Assembly (NCBI GenBank): GCA_030145845.1
Contig: JAIXHJ010000003.1
Span: 28,426 to 92,425 of the forward strand
Origin: Pseudomonadota bacterium
GTDB lineage: Bacteria; Pseudomonadota; Gammaproteobacteria; Pseudomonadales; Oceanobacteraceae
Reading direction: 5' to 3'
DNA: 64,000 bases
Under the pieces are notes generated by a model. It searched no databases and was not told the origin of the DNA. It worked only from the letters and a program-made list of their open reading frames with translations. A program made the position numbers and the translations under genes. The first letter of the stretch is position 1. The number at the start of each line of letters is the position of its first letter. Shown here one piece after another: positions 37,356-46,570 of this stretch.

Positions 37356-40282
37356 GCTAAGGGTTCCGATGGTTCAACAGGGTTGTAGCGTGGCAGGCTG
37401 ACTTTAACACAAGTGCCACGGTCTTCGGTTAACGGGCTTTCAATGCTGATATGGCCGTAGTGTTCCTCGACAATGCTGTAAACCAGCGACAGCCCCAGCC
37501 CGGTGCCTTTGCCCACCTCTTTGGTGGTGAAGAAGGGCTCGAAAATCCGGTCCAGTTTATCGGCCGGAATACCGTGCCCGAGGTCGGTCACCCGCAGTGT
37601 CACCTGATGTTCATCGGCTTCTGATGCCACCCGCACCTGCTGGCCGGGCTGGCTGGCATCGCGCGCATTGCTGAGCAGGTTGACGAAGACCTGTACCAGT
37701 CGCTGCGGGTCGCCGAGAATCTGCAGTTCTTCATCGCACTCATTGACGAAGGTGATGTCCTGACTGCGCTTGCTCAGGCGCAGCAGCTGCATGGCTTCGT
37801 CGATGACATGGGCGATCTGCAGCGGTTCGTGTTCGGTGGAGTGGTTGCCGGCATGGGCAAAGTTCATCAGTGACTGCACGATGCGTGAGACGCGGCCGGT
37901 CTGCTCCTGAATCTGCCGGGCGATTTCCAGCAGTTCCGGGTTGTCGGTTTCGTAGCGCATGTTCTGCGCCAGGCAGTCGATGCCGGTAATCGGGTTGCCG
38001 ATTTCATGCGCCACCCCGGCGGCCAGCCGCCCGATGGAGGCCAGCCGCTCGCTGTGCATCAGCTCTTCTTCCAGCATCTGAGTGTCGGTCTGGTCTTCCA
38101 TCAGCACGACAATACCGCCGGGCTGACCACCACCGGGTTTGATCACGGATTTGTGCAGGCTGAACCAGCGCGGGCGGGCACCGATATCGACCCGTTTCTT
38201 GTGTTCGTGCATGGCCTGACTGCGGACAAAATTCTGCAGCAGCGCACTCCACGGCTGGGGCAGACGGGTCAGGTGCGAACCGGTCACTTCGCCGGCCGGC
38301 ACCTGGGTCAGATCGGTCATGGCCTGATTCCACATCAGGATTTCACCGTCGTCCGCCAGCGAACAGACGCCCATCGGCAGGCGTTCCAGTGTCTGGCGGT
38401 GGTAGCGGCGCAGGTTGTCCAGTTCACCGGCGAGACCGCTGAGACGGTCGTGGAAGCCTTCCAGCCGCTGTTCAATCTGATAGATGTCTTCGCTCAGCTC
38501 AGCGTTTTCCTGGAACGGCAGATAGCGGGTGACAATATCGTGCGCCACCGTCGGCCCCATCAGGCCGGACAGATTGGCTTCCAGCCGTGCGCGCAGCCGG
38601 CGCAGGGCATAAGGGCGATCTTCATAAGATGGCAGCTGCAGATCCTTCAGCGCCTGATACACCTCGCGCTCCGCCACGTAGCGGCCCAGCGGTTTGCTCA
38701 GGGCAGTGATGACATCGTTGGAATGAGTGGCAATCAGTGGCCGCCGGCTGGGGCGTGACACGGTATCAATGGAGCAGGCTTCAGCGGCTGACAGTTCAGA
38801 CGCTTTCTGGCTGGTGGTCAGGCTGACCAGCGTAAACAGCACGACGTTGACGGCAAACGCGCTCAGTGCTGCCAGATGCCAGTTGCTTTCGTTGACCGCC
38901 GGCAATGGCAGCGGCACATCCCAGCCCAGAGCCAGTTCTGAAAACGGCAGCAGCATGCCCCAGGCCCAGACCAGTACCCCGCTGATCAGACCGGCGAGGA
39001 AACCTTTGCGGTTGGAGCGCGGCCAGTACAGCAGGCCCAGTACCCCGGGCAGGAACTGCAGGGCAGCGACGAAGGCCAGTACGCCGAGGCGGTTGAGATC
39101 CAGATCGGTACCGATCATGCGGTAGAACACATAGGCCAGCAGCAGGATGCCGGCAATCAGGCTGCGCCGCATCCACAGCAGCCAGCGGTAGAAGTCCTGT
39201 TTCGGGCTGGGTTTGTAAAACGGCAGCACCAGATGGTTGAGGAACATGGCAGCACTGGCCAGGGTCATGACAATCATCACCCCGGAGGCCGCGGCCAGGC
39301 CGCCGAGAAAGGCGACAGTCACCAGTGCCGGGGATTGCAGACTTAAACCGATGCCCAGCGCGTAGTATTCCGGCGGAACGTCGGTGTGCAGATACACGCC
39401 GGCCCAGAAGATCGGCGGTACCGCCATACTCATCGCCAGCAGGAACAGTGGAAAGCCCCAGCTGGCCGGTTTCATTGCATCGCTGTTGGTGTTTTCGGTG
39501 AAGGTCACATGGAACATGTGCGGCATCACAATGGCCGCGGCAAAAAACACCAGCAGCAGGGTACGCCATGGCCCCTCCTGCAGGGTGATCTGCTGATCGG
39601 CCAGGGTCTTATGGTTATCAATCAGCCACTGCTCCAGGCCACCGGCCTCCGGGAAAATACCGAACAGAGCCACACCGGCCAGCAACAGGATGGCCGCCAG
39701 TTTCAGCAGCGATTCAAAGGCCAGCGCAAACACCAGGCCTTCGTGCTTTTCCCGAGGCGAGACATGGCGGGCGCCGAACAGTACGGCAAACACAATCATG
39801 ATCAGGCAGAAACCGAACGCCAGCGTGGTGGCCGGCCAGTCGCTGTTGAGCAGGTGCAGGGTGTCGGCAATGGCACGGATCTGCAGCGTCAGCATGGGGA
39901 TGACCACCGCCAGATTGAAAACTGATACCAGCATGCCGGCGAGACGGCTGCGGTAGCGGAAGGCCAGCAGGTCGGCGAGGGAGCTGAGCTGGTAAATGCG
40001 GGTGATATGCAGGATCGGCCGCAGCAGGATGGGCGACATCACAAAGGCGCCGGATATCCCCAGATAATAGGCCAGGAAGCCATAGCCGTATTCGCTCGCC
40101 ATGCCGACTGAACCGTAAAAGGCCCAGGCGCTGGCGTAGACACCGAGGGAAAAGATATACACCAGTGGATGACGGACCCAGCGCCGTGGCAGCCAGTTCT
40201 GTTCAACCGCGTAGGCGGTGAAAAACAGCAGGAACAGATACCCCAGAACAATCAGGCCAAGCGCACCGAGACTAAAGCTCAT
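37352..40282 (-). CDS. cbrA: Sensor histidine kinase CbrA with SLC5-type transporter domain
   Basis: A 976-aa kinase. Residues about 1-500 form roughly 13 membrane helices of the sodium:solute symporter fold ([21 protein letters not shown]), then a STAC-like linker, a PAS domain (about 620-720, [18 protein letters not shown]), the HisKA box with phosphoacceptor His in [12 protein letters not shown], and an HATPase domain ([40 protein letters not shown]). In Pseudomonas CbrA the transporter part is tied to histidine uptake. ATG codons at 40282 and 40285 and a GTG at 40288 compete; 40282 has best spacing to GGCGGGG. It overlaps the end of the small gene upstream. Confidence 0.94.
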   Translation of the reverse strand: MSFSLGALGLIVLGYLFLLFFTAYAVEQNWLPRRWVRHPLVYIFSLGVYASAWAFYGSVGMASEYGYGFLAYYLGISGAFVMSPILLRPILHITRIYQLSSLADLLAFRYRSRLAGMLVSVFNLAVVIPMLTLQIRAIADTLHLLNSDWPATTLAFGFCLIMIVFAVLFGARHVSPREKHEGLVFALAFESLLKLAAILLLAGVALFGIFPEAGGLEQWLIDNHKTLADQQITLQEGPWRTLLLVFFAAAIVMPHMFHVTFTENTNSDAMKPASWGFPLFLLAMSMAVPPIFWAGVYLHTDVPPEYYALGIGLSLQSPALVTVAFLGGLAAASGVMIVMTLASAAMFLNHLVLPFYKPSPKQDFYRWLLWMRRSLIAGILLLAYVFYRMIGTDLDLNRLGVLAFVAALQFLPGVLGLLYWPRSNRKGFLAGLISGVLVWAWGMLLPFSELALGWDVPLPLPAVNESNWHLAALSAFAVNVVLFTLVSLTTSQKASELSAAEACSIDTVSRPSRRPLIATHSNDVITALSKPLGRYVAEREVYQALKDLQLPSYEDRPYALRRLRARLEANLSGLMGPTVAHDIVTRYLPFQENAELSEDIYQIEQRLEGFHDRLSGLAGELDNLRRYHRQTLERLPMGVCSLADDGEILMWNQAMTDLTQVPAGEVTGSHLTRLPQPWSALLQNFVRSQAMHEHKKRVDIGARPRWFSLHKSVIKPGGGQPGGIVVLMEDQTDTQMLEEELMHSERLASIGRLAAGVAHEIGNPITGIDCLAQNMRYETDNPELLEIARQIQEQTGRVSRIVQSLMNFAHAGNHSTEHEPLQIAHVIDEAMQLLRLSKRSQDITFVNECDEELQILGDPQRLVQVFVNLLSNARDASQPGQQVRVASEADEHQVTLRVTDLGHGIPADKLDRIFEPFFTTKEVGKGTGLGLSLVYSIVEEHYGHISIESPLTEDRGTCVKVSLPRYNPVEPSEPLA

Positions 40283-40448
40283 CATCACCCCGCCGGCGGT
40301 TCAGCCAGATATAGAAACCCAGCAACAGAAACCAGATGGCAAACGGGCGGTACCAGGCGCCTCTGGCGTCCAGCCACCAGTCCATCATGATGGGGGAAAA
40401 CAGATATATCCCCACCAGAAACGCCAGTCCGAGGCGGTAATCGTACAT
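40272..40448 (-). CDS. Small 58-aa two-helix membrane protein before cbrA
   Basis: Reads MYDYRLGLAFLVGIYLFSP, then MMDWWLDARGAWYRP, then FAIWFLLLGFYIWLNRRR and GDDEL. Two hydrophobic segments are linked by a Trp-rich loop and end in an Arg cluster. It is too short for common size cut-offs but ends exactly over the cbrA start (11-bp overlap), so the two are translationally coupled. Pseudomonas has a small gene in the same place between gluQ and cbrA (PA4724.1 as I recall). Such pairing with an SSS-type membrane protein suggests an accessory subunit of the CbrA transporter domain, by analogy only. Confidence 0.85.
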   Translation of the reverse strand: MYDYRLGLAFLVGIYLFSPIMMDWWLDARGAWYRPFAIWFLLLGFYIWLNRRRGDDEL

Positions 40449-40526
40449 ATGCTTACTGTCAGCTGTGCCGTTGAAAGGGCCAAGATTAGCATAAAGTGGC
40501 GGGCCGCAGGCGAGCGCCGGTGATCT

Positions 40527-41438
40527 TCAGTCGCGGCGGAAAATGACCGGTGCCGGCAGGGCCTGTTGTCCGTTCAGACGGCGGATATCCCAGTGACTGA
40601 CGGCCCACTGCAACAGTTCGCCGGCCGGTGCCTGCTGCAGCCCGGCTGGTGGCGACTGCTGCAACCACTGCAGGGCGGCGGTCAGGGTGGCGCTGATGTT
40701 GTCGGTGCGCAGCGGGCGCGCCAGATTCTGTTTGCTCAGTTTCTGGCCATTATTTTCCAACGCCACCGGAATGTGGGCGTACTGCGGTAAGGGTTGCTCC
40801 AGTGCCTGATAGAGGAGTGCCTGACGGGCGGTGGAGTCAATCAGGTCGATACCGCGCACGATATGAGTCATGCCCTGATCAATGTCGTCGCACACCACCG
40901 CCAGCTGATAGGACCAGGGGCCGTCGCGGCGCTGCAGGACAAAGTCACCGATGCGGCTCAGGTCTTCACACCAGCGTCCCTGCAGGCGGTCGTCAAAACA
41001 GTATTCACCCTGTGCCGGGCAGAGAAAACGCCAGGCTATATCTTCTGTGGCGTGGCAGTGACAGTTACCGTGATGGGGTTTGCCGGCCAGCTGTTTACGG
41101 GAGCACTGACAGGGAAACGCCAGCCCCTGGCTGATCAGTTGCTCAAGCCGCTGCTGATAGGCTGCATGGCGCCCGCTCTGATAACGGACGCTGCCGTCCC
41201 AGTGCAGGCCATAGGCTTCCAGGGTATGCAGAATGCTGGCCGCGGCGGTGGGATCTTCACGTGGCGGATCGAGGTCTTCAATTCTCACCAGCCAGCGGCC
41301 GTCATGAGCGCGGGCGTCAAGGTAACTGGCGAGTGCCGCCAGCAGGGAACCGAAGTGGAGAGGGCCGGTGGGTGACGGCGCAAAGCGGCCTGTGTACCCG
41401 CCCTGCAACAGAGGGGATGAGGATGCTGAATCAGTCAT
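40527..41438 (-). CDS. gluQ: Glutamyl-Q tRNA(Asp) synthetase
   Basis: Truncated GluRS paralogue that attaches glutamate to queuosine in tRNA(Asp); it lacks the anticodon-binding domain, as its 303 aa show. Motifs: GRFAPSPTGPLHFGSLLAAL (HIGH region), zinc ligands CQC...HGNCHCH and the KMSKS-like KLSKQN. It fits functionally with queG at the other end of the window. It lies downstream of dksA as in many gammaproteobacteria. Confidence 0.94.
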   Translation of the reverse strand: MTDSASSSPLLQGGYTGRFAPSPTGPLHFGSLLAALASYLDARAHDGRWLVRIEDLDPPREDPTAAASILHTLEAYGLHWDGSVRYQSGRHAAYQQRLEQLISQGLAFPCQCSRKQLAGKPHHGNCHCHATEDIAWRFLCPAQGEYCFDDRLQGRWCEDLSRIGDFVLQRRDGPWSYQLAVVCDDIDQGMTHIVRGIDLIDSTARQALLYQALEQPLPQYAHIPVALENNGQKLSKQNLARPLRTDNISATLTAALQWLQQSPPAGLQQAPAGELLQWAVSHWDIRRLNGQQALPAPVIFRRD

Positions 41439-41448
41439 CGTCAGCAGC

Positions 41449-41472
41449 AGGATGCAGCCGCAGCTGCATCCT
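41449..41472 (-). other. Hairpin between dksA and gluQ
   Basis: Ten-base arms AGGATGCAGC / GCTGCATCCT with a CGCA loop and no T tail, eight bases after the dksA stop. It may stabilise the dksA 3' end or attenuate read-through into gluQ; no direct sign of either. Confidence 0.4.
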
Positions 41473-41480
41473 GACCGGTG

Positions 41481-41915
41481 TTATACGCCGAGCTGCTTTT
41501 CTTTGATTTCAGCCAGGGTTTTGCAGTCGATGCACAGTTCAGCAGTCGGACGTGCTTCCAGGCGACGGATACCGATTTCCACACCGCAGGCGGTGCAGTA
41601 ACCGTAATCACCTTTTTCAATCAGATCGAGGGTTTTATCGATCTTCTTGATCAGCTTACGCTCACGGTCACGGGTGCGCAGTTCCAGGCTGAATTCTTCT
41701 TCCTGGCTGGCACGGTCGTTAGGGTCCGCGTAGTTGTTGAGTTCAGTCTGCATATGCTCTTTGGTGCGGTCCACTTCCTCCATCAGTTCCTGCTTCCAGT
41801 TGCGCAGGATGTTGGCGAAGTGCTCCAGCTGAGCATCGTTCATGTACTCTTCGTCCTTGCCCATCTGATATGGGGTGAAATTGGACAGTGCAAACTCTTT
41901 GTTTTCTTGCGGCAT
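41481..41915 (-). CDS. dksA: RNA polymerase-binding transcription factor DksA
   Basis: Binds the RNA polymerase secondary channel and, with ppGpp, tunes rRNA and amino-acid promoters. The 144-aa protein has the coiled-coil tip D-x-x-D-x-A in DPNDRAS and a complete four-Cys zinc finger (CTAC ... CIDC), so it is the canonical rather than the zinc-free paralogue. Upstream is a 223-bp gap shared with the divergent aminotransferase gene. Confidence 0.96.
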   Translation of the reverse strand: MPQENKEFALSNFTPYQMGKDEEYMNDAQLEHFANILRNWKQELMEEVDRTKEHMQTELNNYADPNDRASQEEEFSLELRTRDRERKLIKKIDKTLDLIEKGDYGYCTACGVEIGIRRLEARPTAELCIDCKTLAEIKEKQLGV

Positions 41916-42138
41916 AGCTTACTGCCTCACCTGGTATACCGGATAAACCGGCGGTCTGGTCCATGCGCCCCGGGCAGGCTGCCTCCCGGCAGTGTGTCCG
42001 GACCCTGGGCCCCAAATGAATTAAGGCGGGGAAACTATCAGAGAACCTGTCAGGTGCCAACCGTTAATAAGACGTTTTATTGATGCTTATGAGGCATCTG
42101 GCACAATAGGCGGCTGTTTTTCTGTCGATCTGGTCATT

Positions 42139-43320
42139 ATGTCTGCTGATCCTTCTGTTTTACGTGGTAATTCCGCCCGTGCCGGTCAGGTACGGCCGTT
42201 TCAGGTTATGGCCATTCTGGCCGAAGCGCAGGCCCTGCAGGCCGCCGGGCGCGACATTATTCATCTGGAGGTCGGTGAGCCGGACTTCCCGACGCCGGAG
42301 CCGATGATTGATGCCGCGGTGGCGGCCATGCGTGCCGGTAAGACCGGCTACACGCCAGCTCTGGGCCTGCCACAGCTGCGCCGGAAGCTGGCGGATTACT
42401 ACCGTCAGCGCTTTGCCGTTGATATCAGTCCGCAGCGCTTTGTGCTGGCCCCGGGTGCTTCCGGCGCGCTGCTGCTGCTGAGTGCCGCGCGTCTGGACAT
42501 AGGGCAGAAACTGTTGCTGGCTGATCCCGGTTATCCCTGTAACCGCAACTTTGCGCGCGTGTTTGAGGCTCATGGCCAGCTGGTGCCCTGCGGCGCGGAC
42601 AAACGCTATCAGCTGACCCCGGCAGATATTCAGACACACTGGACAGAGTCGACCAAAGCCGCGCTGGTGGCTTCACCGGCCAATCCGACCGGTACTGTGC
42701 TGAGTCCGGACGAGCTGTCAGCTTTAGCGCAGGCGGTGAAGGCACAGCAGGGCGAGCTGTGGGTGGACGAGATTTATCAGGGGCTGAATTACACCGGCGC
42801 AGCGCAGACGGTGCTGTCGGTGGACGATGATGCTGTGGTACTGAACAGCTTTTCCAAATTCTTCGGTATGACCGGCTGGCGGCTTGGCTGGGCGGTGGTG
42901 CCGGAAAGCTGGGTGCCGGCACTGGATACGCTGGCGCAGAATCTGTTTCTGGCCCCGCCGACGCCGGCGCAGTATGCGGCACTGGCCGCGTTTGAACCGG
43001 AGACCATGGCGATTCTCGAACAGCGCCGGCAGGAACTGGCGCGGCGCCGTGATTATCTGCTGCAGGCTCTGCCGCCACTGGGGTTTGAGATTCCGGTGGC
43101 ACCGGATGGCGCCTTCTATATCTATGCCGATGCCAGCCGTTTTACCGATGACAGTCTGAGTTTCTGTTCCCGTGTACTGCAGGAAACCGGGGTGGCCATT
43201 ACCCCCGGCGTGGACTTCGGTGATTATCAGGCCGGCACGCATGTGCGTTTCGCGTTCACCACCGGGCTGGAACGTCTGCAGGAAGCGGTGGCACGTCTGC
43301 AACAATGGCTGGGGAAATAA
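42139..43320 (+). CDS. Class I/II pyridoxal-phosphate aminotransferase
   Basis: A 393-aa fold-type I enzyme. The cofactor-binding pieces are visible: LEVGEPDFPTPE, ASPANPTGTVL, VDEIYQGLNY and the Schiff-base Lys in NSFSKFFGMTGWRLGW. The last resembles alanine/aspartate-type transaminases. The gene immediately precedes sfsA with no spacer (TAA-ATG), and a homologue sits next to dksA in Pseudomonas. The exact amino acid specificity cannot be read from the sequence. Confidence 0.92.
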   Translation: MSADPSVLRGNSARAGQVRPFQVMAILAEAQALQAAGRDIIHLEVGEPDFPTPEPMIDAAVAAMRAGKTGYTPALGLPQLRRKLADYYRQRFAVDISPQRFVLAPGASGALLLLSAARLDIGQKLLLADPGYPCNRNFARVFEAHGQLVPCGADKRYQLTPADIQTHWTESTKAALVASPANPTGTVLSPDELSALAQAVKAQQGELWVDEIYQGLNYTGAAQTVLSVDDDAVVLNSFSKFFGMTGWRLGWAVVPESWVPALDTLAQNLFLAPPTPAQYAALAAFEPETMAILEQRRQELARRRDYLLQALPPLGFEIPVAPDGAFYIYADASRFTDDSLSFCSRVLQETGVAITPGVDFGDYQAGTHVRFAFTTGLERLQEAVARLQQWLGK

Positions 43321-44031
43321 ATGGACTACGATGCTCCGCTGGTCAGTGGCCGCTTACTGCGCCGTTATAAACGCTTCCTGGCTGATGTCCGGCTGCAAGA
43401 CGGCAGTGAAATTACGGTGCATTGCCCCAATACCGGTTCGATGAAACACTGCGCTGATCCTGACAGCCGGGTCTGGCTGTGGGACAGTGCCAACCCCAAA
43501 CGTAAATATTCCTTCACCTGGGAATGGGTGGAAGTGGACGGCCGCTACCGTGCCTGTGTGAATACCGCGCGCGCCAATCAGCTGGTGGCGGAAGCGCTGG
43601 AAAACGGTGTGATTACGGAACTGGCGGGCGCTTACCGGTTACAGCGGGAACCGAAAGTGGCAGATGGCCGGCTCGATTTTCTGCTGCAGACAAAGGAAGA
43701 AGAAGCGGATGTCTACATCGAAGTCAAAAGCGTTACCCTGCTGAACGAAGGGGAAGCGGGGCTGGGCAGTTTCCCGGATGCGGTGACCGAGCGCGGACTG
43801 AAACACCTGCGCCGCCTGCAGGCGCTGAACGAAGAAGGTTTCCGTGCCGTACTGCTGTTCTGTGTGCCGCATGAAGGCATTGAGCGGGTGCAGGCCGCGG
43901 CGGATATTGATCCGGCTTATGCACAGGCACTGACGGAAGTGGCCGCCGCCGGCGTGGAAGTACTCGCTTACCGGGTGCGGTTTGAACAATGGGGCATGCA
44001 GTTAAGTGAGCGCATTCCGGTGCTGCTGTAA
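43321..44031 (+). CDS. sfsA: SfsA, sugar fermentation stimulation protein
   Basis: A 236-aa protein with the OB-like N-terminus (LLRRYKRFLADVRLQDG), the CPNTGSMKHCAD motif and the nuclease-like EVKSVTLLNEGEAGLGSFPDAVTERGLKHLRRL, where D, E and K match the PD-(D/E)xK arrangement. First described as a maltose-metabolism factor in E. coli; its real activity is uncertain and may be nucleic-acid directed. Directly coupled to the aminotransferase. Confidence 0.92.
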   Translation: MDYDAPLVSGRLLRRYKRFLADVRLQDGSEITVHCPNTGSMKHCADPDSRVWLWDSANPKRKYSFTWEWVEVDGRYRACVNTARANQLVAEALENGVITELAGAYRLQREPKVADGRLDFLLQTKEEEADVYIEVKSVTLLNEGEAGLGSFPDAVTERGLKHLRRLQALNEEGFRAVLLFCVPHEGIERVQAAADIDPAYAQALTEVAAAGVEVLAYRVRFEQWGMQLSERIPVLL

Positions 44032-44059
44032 GCCGCTGTGATAATAAAGAAGGAAGTGT

Positions 44060-44257
44060 ATGAAAAGCCTGAAACTGAATGTACTGATTCTGATCGTTGG
44101 TCTGTTGCTGGGCGCCTGGGTGGGCTCTAACTGGGTCCGTGACCGGCCGCTGTTTGCCAACCCCTTTGCCTCAGATACGGTGCTCGACCGCCTGAAGGAT
44201 ACCGGTTCCGGTCTGCTCGACAGCGGTAAGAACGCTATCGATAAACTGAAAAACTGA
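44060..44257 (+). CDS. Small membrane-anchored protein, 65 aa
   Basis: AAGAAGGAAG precedes the ATG at a good distance. The product has one N-terminal hydrophobic helix (LNVLILIVGLLLGAWVG, about 6-22) and a short polar, Lys/Asp-rich tail ending AIDKLKN. No family recognised; it could be an inner-membrane peptide or a lipid-anchored periplasmic helix. Follows sfsA by 28 bp and converges with the Rieske gene. Confidence 0.7.
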   Translation: MKSLKLNVLILIVGLLLGAWVGSNWVRDRPLFANPFASDTVLDRLKDTGSGLLDSGKNAIDKLKN

Positions 44258-44262
44258 TGCCC

Positions 44263-44580
44263 TCAGAGGTCAGCCCACAGCTGGCCGTCACGGATTTCCG
44301 CCGGCACGGCGGTCAGTGACTGGCCGCTGCAGGGGCCGGAAATACACTCACCGGAGTCGATCAGAAACAGCGCGCCGTGCATGGCGCACTGAATCAGGCT
44401 GCCCTCGCTGTCGAGAAACTGGTCCGCTAACCACTCCAGATTGATGCCCAGGTGCGGGCAGGCGTTGCGGTACACCACAAAGCGGCCGTGTTTGTGCACC
44501 GCAAACACGGCCTGACCATCCACGGTAAAACCCTTACTGTGGCCTTCCTCAATTTCGCTGGTATGGCACAATGCCCGCAT
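44263..44580 (-). CDS. Rieske [2Fe-2S] domain protein
   Basis: A 105-aa stand-alone Rieske ferredoxin. Both cluster half-sites are seen: C-P-H in NACPHLGINL and C-x2-H in CAMHGALF. There is no signal peptide. The family includes nitrite reductase small-subunit-like and biphenyl-type ferredoxins; with no oxygenase next to it the partner is unknown. It is divergent from the hmuU-like gene with only 36 bp between starts. Confidence 0.9.
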   Translation of the reverse strand: MRALCHTSEIEEGHSKGFTVDGQAVFAVHKHGRFVVYRNACPHLGINLEWLADQFLDSEGSLIQCAMHGALFLIDSGECISGPCSGQSLTAVPAEIRDGQLWADL

Positions 44581-44616
44581 TCATTCACCTCTTATCCACC
44601 TGAACAGGCCTTCGTC

Positions 44617-45609
44617 ATGACCCATCTGCTGCGGCGCAAGCATATCCTGCTGCTGTCTGTGCTGCTACCGCCCCAGGTGATTCTGCTGGCCCTGGCAGCC
44701 GGCAGCCAGCCGGTTGAATGGCTGCTGCAGACCGATATGGGACAGACCGTGCTGTGGCAGATCCGTCTGCCCCGGGTACTGATGGCGTTTCTGGTCGGTG
44801 CACTGCTGGCCTGGGCCGGTGTCCTGATTCAGGGTGTGGTGCGTAACCCGCTGGCCGATCCTGGCCTGATCGGTGTTTCCGGTGGCGCTGCCGTCGGCGC
44901 CGCCCTGTTTACCGTACTGATCAGCAGCGGCCTGCTGCTGCCCTTGTGGGGGCAGTCGCTGATGGCCTTCGCCGGCGGTTTTATTGCTCTGCTGGTGGTA
45001 ATGAAGCTGGGCCTCAGTGGTCAGTCGCTGCAGGCCATGAGCTTTCTGATTCTGGCCGGCATCGCCGTGAATGTACTGGCCAGCGCGCTGATCGGTCTGC
45101 TGTCCTATCTCGCCACCGACGATGCCTTACGCCAGATTACTTTCTGGTCGCTGGGCAGTCTGTCCGGTGCTGACTGGTATTGGGTGAGCGCGATGACGGT
45201 TCTGCTGATCGCCGCTGTGCTGTTCTGGCCCCGTCGTCTGCGGGCACTGGATGCCCTGTTGCTGGGCGAAGTGGAGGCGCGTTCGATGGGCGTGTCGGTC
45301 AGCCGCATGCAGTGGCAGGTGGTGCTCTGGGTCGCTCTGCTGGTGGCGCTGGCGGTGTCGGCCAGTGGCATGATCGGTTTTATCGGTCTGATCAGTCCCC
45401 ATCTGGCGCGCCTGCTGACCGGCGCGTCACACCGGCGGGTACTGCCGCTGGCGGTGGTACTGGGCGGGACGTTGCTGGTGGCGGCGGATACCCTGGCGCG
45501 CACCCTGATTGCCCCGGCAGAACTGCCGATCGGGATTGTCACCACGCTGGTGGGGGCCCCCTTGTTTATTACGCTGATGATCCGTGAGAAAAGGCGTCTG
45601 TCATGGTAG
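44617..45609 (+). CDS. hmuU: FecCD-family ABC permease, probably heme (HmuU-like)
   Basis: Inner-membrane permease of the siderophore/heme/vitamin B12 class. The ATG at 44617 (MTHLLRRKHILLL) is chosen; the frame opens earlier inside the Rieske gene. The 330-aa protein has about ten helices with the typical RLPRVLMAFLVGALLAWAGVLIQGVVRNPLADPGLIGVSGGA (in part) and the ATPase-contact segment GMIGFIGLISPHLARLL. The stop overlaps the ATPase gene. No binding protein or TonB receptor is next to it, so heme over B12 is judged mainly on the ATPase and iron-type surroundings. Confidence 0.8.
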   Translation: MTHLLRRKHILLLSVLLPPQVILLALAAGSQPVEWLLQTDMGQTVLWQIRLPRVLMAFLVGALLAWAGVLIQGVVRNPLADPGLIGVSGGAAVGAALFTVLISSGLLLPLWGQSLMAFAGGFIALLVVMKLGLSGQSLQAMSFLILAGIAVNVLASALIGLLSYLATDDALRQITFWSLGSLSGADWYWVSAMTVLLIAAVLFWPRRLRALDALLLGEVEARSMGVSVSRMQWQVVLWVALLVALAVSASGMIGFIGLISPHLARLLTGASHRRVLPLAVVLGGTLLVAADTLARTLIAPAELPIGIVTTLVGAPLFITLMIREKRRLSW

Positions 45610-46358
45610 CTGTGATCAGGGCGGAAGGGCTCGGCCACCGCCGTAACGGGGCGGATATTCTGCAGGACGTGTCCTTCGGGCTGCCACCGGGAGAGCTGGT
45701 GATGCTGGTCGGGCCGAATGGCGCCGGCAAATCCACACTGCTGCACATTCTGGCCGGACAGACGGCGATGTCGGCCGGCCGGCTGTTGCTGCAGGAACAG
45801 GACTGTGCGCAGTTCAGCCGCGCGGACTGGGCACGGGCGGTTACGCTGGTGCCACAGCTGAGCAGTATGGGCTTTCCGCTGTCGGCGGCGGAAGTGGTGG
45901 AACTGGGCGGGCTGGCACACAGCCCGTCGCTGACAGCACTGCGCCGTCAGGTACGGGCGGCGCTGGCAGACTGGGAAATTACCTATCTGGCCAGCCGCGA
46001 CGTGCGCCTGTTATCCGGTGGCGAACAGCAGCGTTGTCAGCTGGCCCGCAGCTGGATTCAGGTGCAGCAGCCGGACAGCTGCCTGTGGCTGCTGGATGAA
46101 CCACTCAGCGCGCTGGATCTGCGCCATCAGCAGCAGTGTATGCAGCGGGCGCAGCAGCTGACGGCGGCCGGCAAAACGGTGGTGATGGTGGTGCATGATC
46201 TGAATCTGGCACGACGCTTTGCCGACCGGGTGCTGATGCTCAGCTGCGGGCGGCTGGTGGCGGCGGGAACGGCGGCGGCGGTGCTGACGGCAGAGCAGGT
46301 CAGTCAGACCTTTATGCTGGATGTGCGGCTGGAAGGTAATGTGCTGAGCTGGGACTGA
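45603..46358 (+). CDS. hmuV: ABC transporter ATP-binding protein, heme type (HmuV-like)
   Basis: A 251-aa ATPase: Walker A GPNGAGKST, Q-loop LVPQLSS, signature LSGGEQQR, Walker B LWLLDEPLSALD and H-loop VVHDLNLA. The short length and the region after the signature (CQLARSWIQV) are of the HmuV group. It overlaps the permease by seven bases. A minus-strand terminator and candidate iron-responsive sRNA follow convergently within ten bases of its stop. Confidence 0.83.
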   Translation: MVAVIRAEGLGHRRNGADILQDVSFGLPPGELVMLVGPNGAGKSTLLHILAGQTAMSAGRLLLQEQDCAQFSRADWARAVTLVPQLSSMGFPLSAAEVVELGGLAHSPSLTALRRQVRAALADWEITYLASRDVRLLSGGEQQRCQLARSWIQVQQPDSCLWLLDEPLSALDLRHQQQCMQRAQQLTAAGKTVVMVVHDLNLARRFADRVLMLSCGRLVAAGTAAAVLTAEQVSQTFMLDVRLEGNVLSWD

Positions 46359-46367
46359 AGCGCGGAC

Positions 46368-46394
46368 AAAAAAACGCCCCTCATAAAGAGGGGC
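46368..46394 (-). terminator. Terminator of the Fur-type sRNA candidate
   Basis: On the minus strand GCCCCTC, loop TTTAT, GAGGGGC, G, then seven T. On the plus strand no T run follows, so it is directed at a minus-strand transcript. Confidence 0.88.
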
Positions 46395-46485
46395 AAAGCA
46401 ACCGTGATTAGCTTGATGAGAGAGATCACCATCCCGACTGAGAGGGCCTGGATGCTGAACACCGGCGCTATCGCTAACGTCGATA
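46368..46485 (-). ncRNA. RyhB/PrrF-type iron-responsive sRNA candidate
   Basis: Roughly 118 nt between a near-ideal promoter and a strong T-tailed terminator, with no believable gene. RyhB and PrrF RNAs are 90-120 nt, Fur-repressed and Hfq-bound. The interior has GGTGAT ... ATCAC arms enclosing an unpaired CTCTCTCATCAAGC stretch, a likely seed region. It is convergent with and nearly touching the heme importer. Assignment to the family is by layout and Fur-type control, not by sequence identity. Confidence 0.72.
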
Positions 46486-46488
46486 AGC

Positions 46489-46535
46489 AAACAATAATGA
46501 TTCTCGATAACTCAGTCAAGAATAATTCTCATTTA
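46489..46535 (-). promoter_or_regulatory. Promoter with two Fur-box-like elements
   Basis: Minus-strand -35 TTGACT (46519-46514), 17-bp spacer, -10 TATTGT (46496-46491). Two AT-rich near-palindromes of the Fur class cover the two hexamers: around 46490-46505 (ACAATAATGATTCTC on the plus strand) and 46519-46535 (AGAATAATTCTCATT). Repression by iron-loaded Fur would block polymerase directly. Confidence 0.7.
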
Positions 46536-46570
46536 TTTTTAAAAAATCTGCGGATGGCCCATGCGGCCAC

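Noticed and set aside
46304..46519. 71-residue hydrophobic open frame on the minus strand across the sRNA candidate
   Set aside because: It would start with TTG inside the -35 box, has no ribosome site, and overlaps the hmuV end and the terminator. The promoter-terminator layout explains the stretch better.
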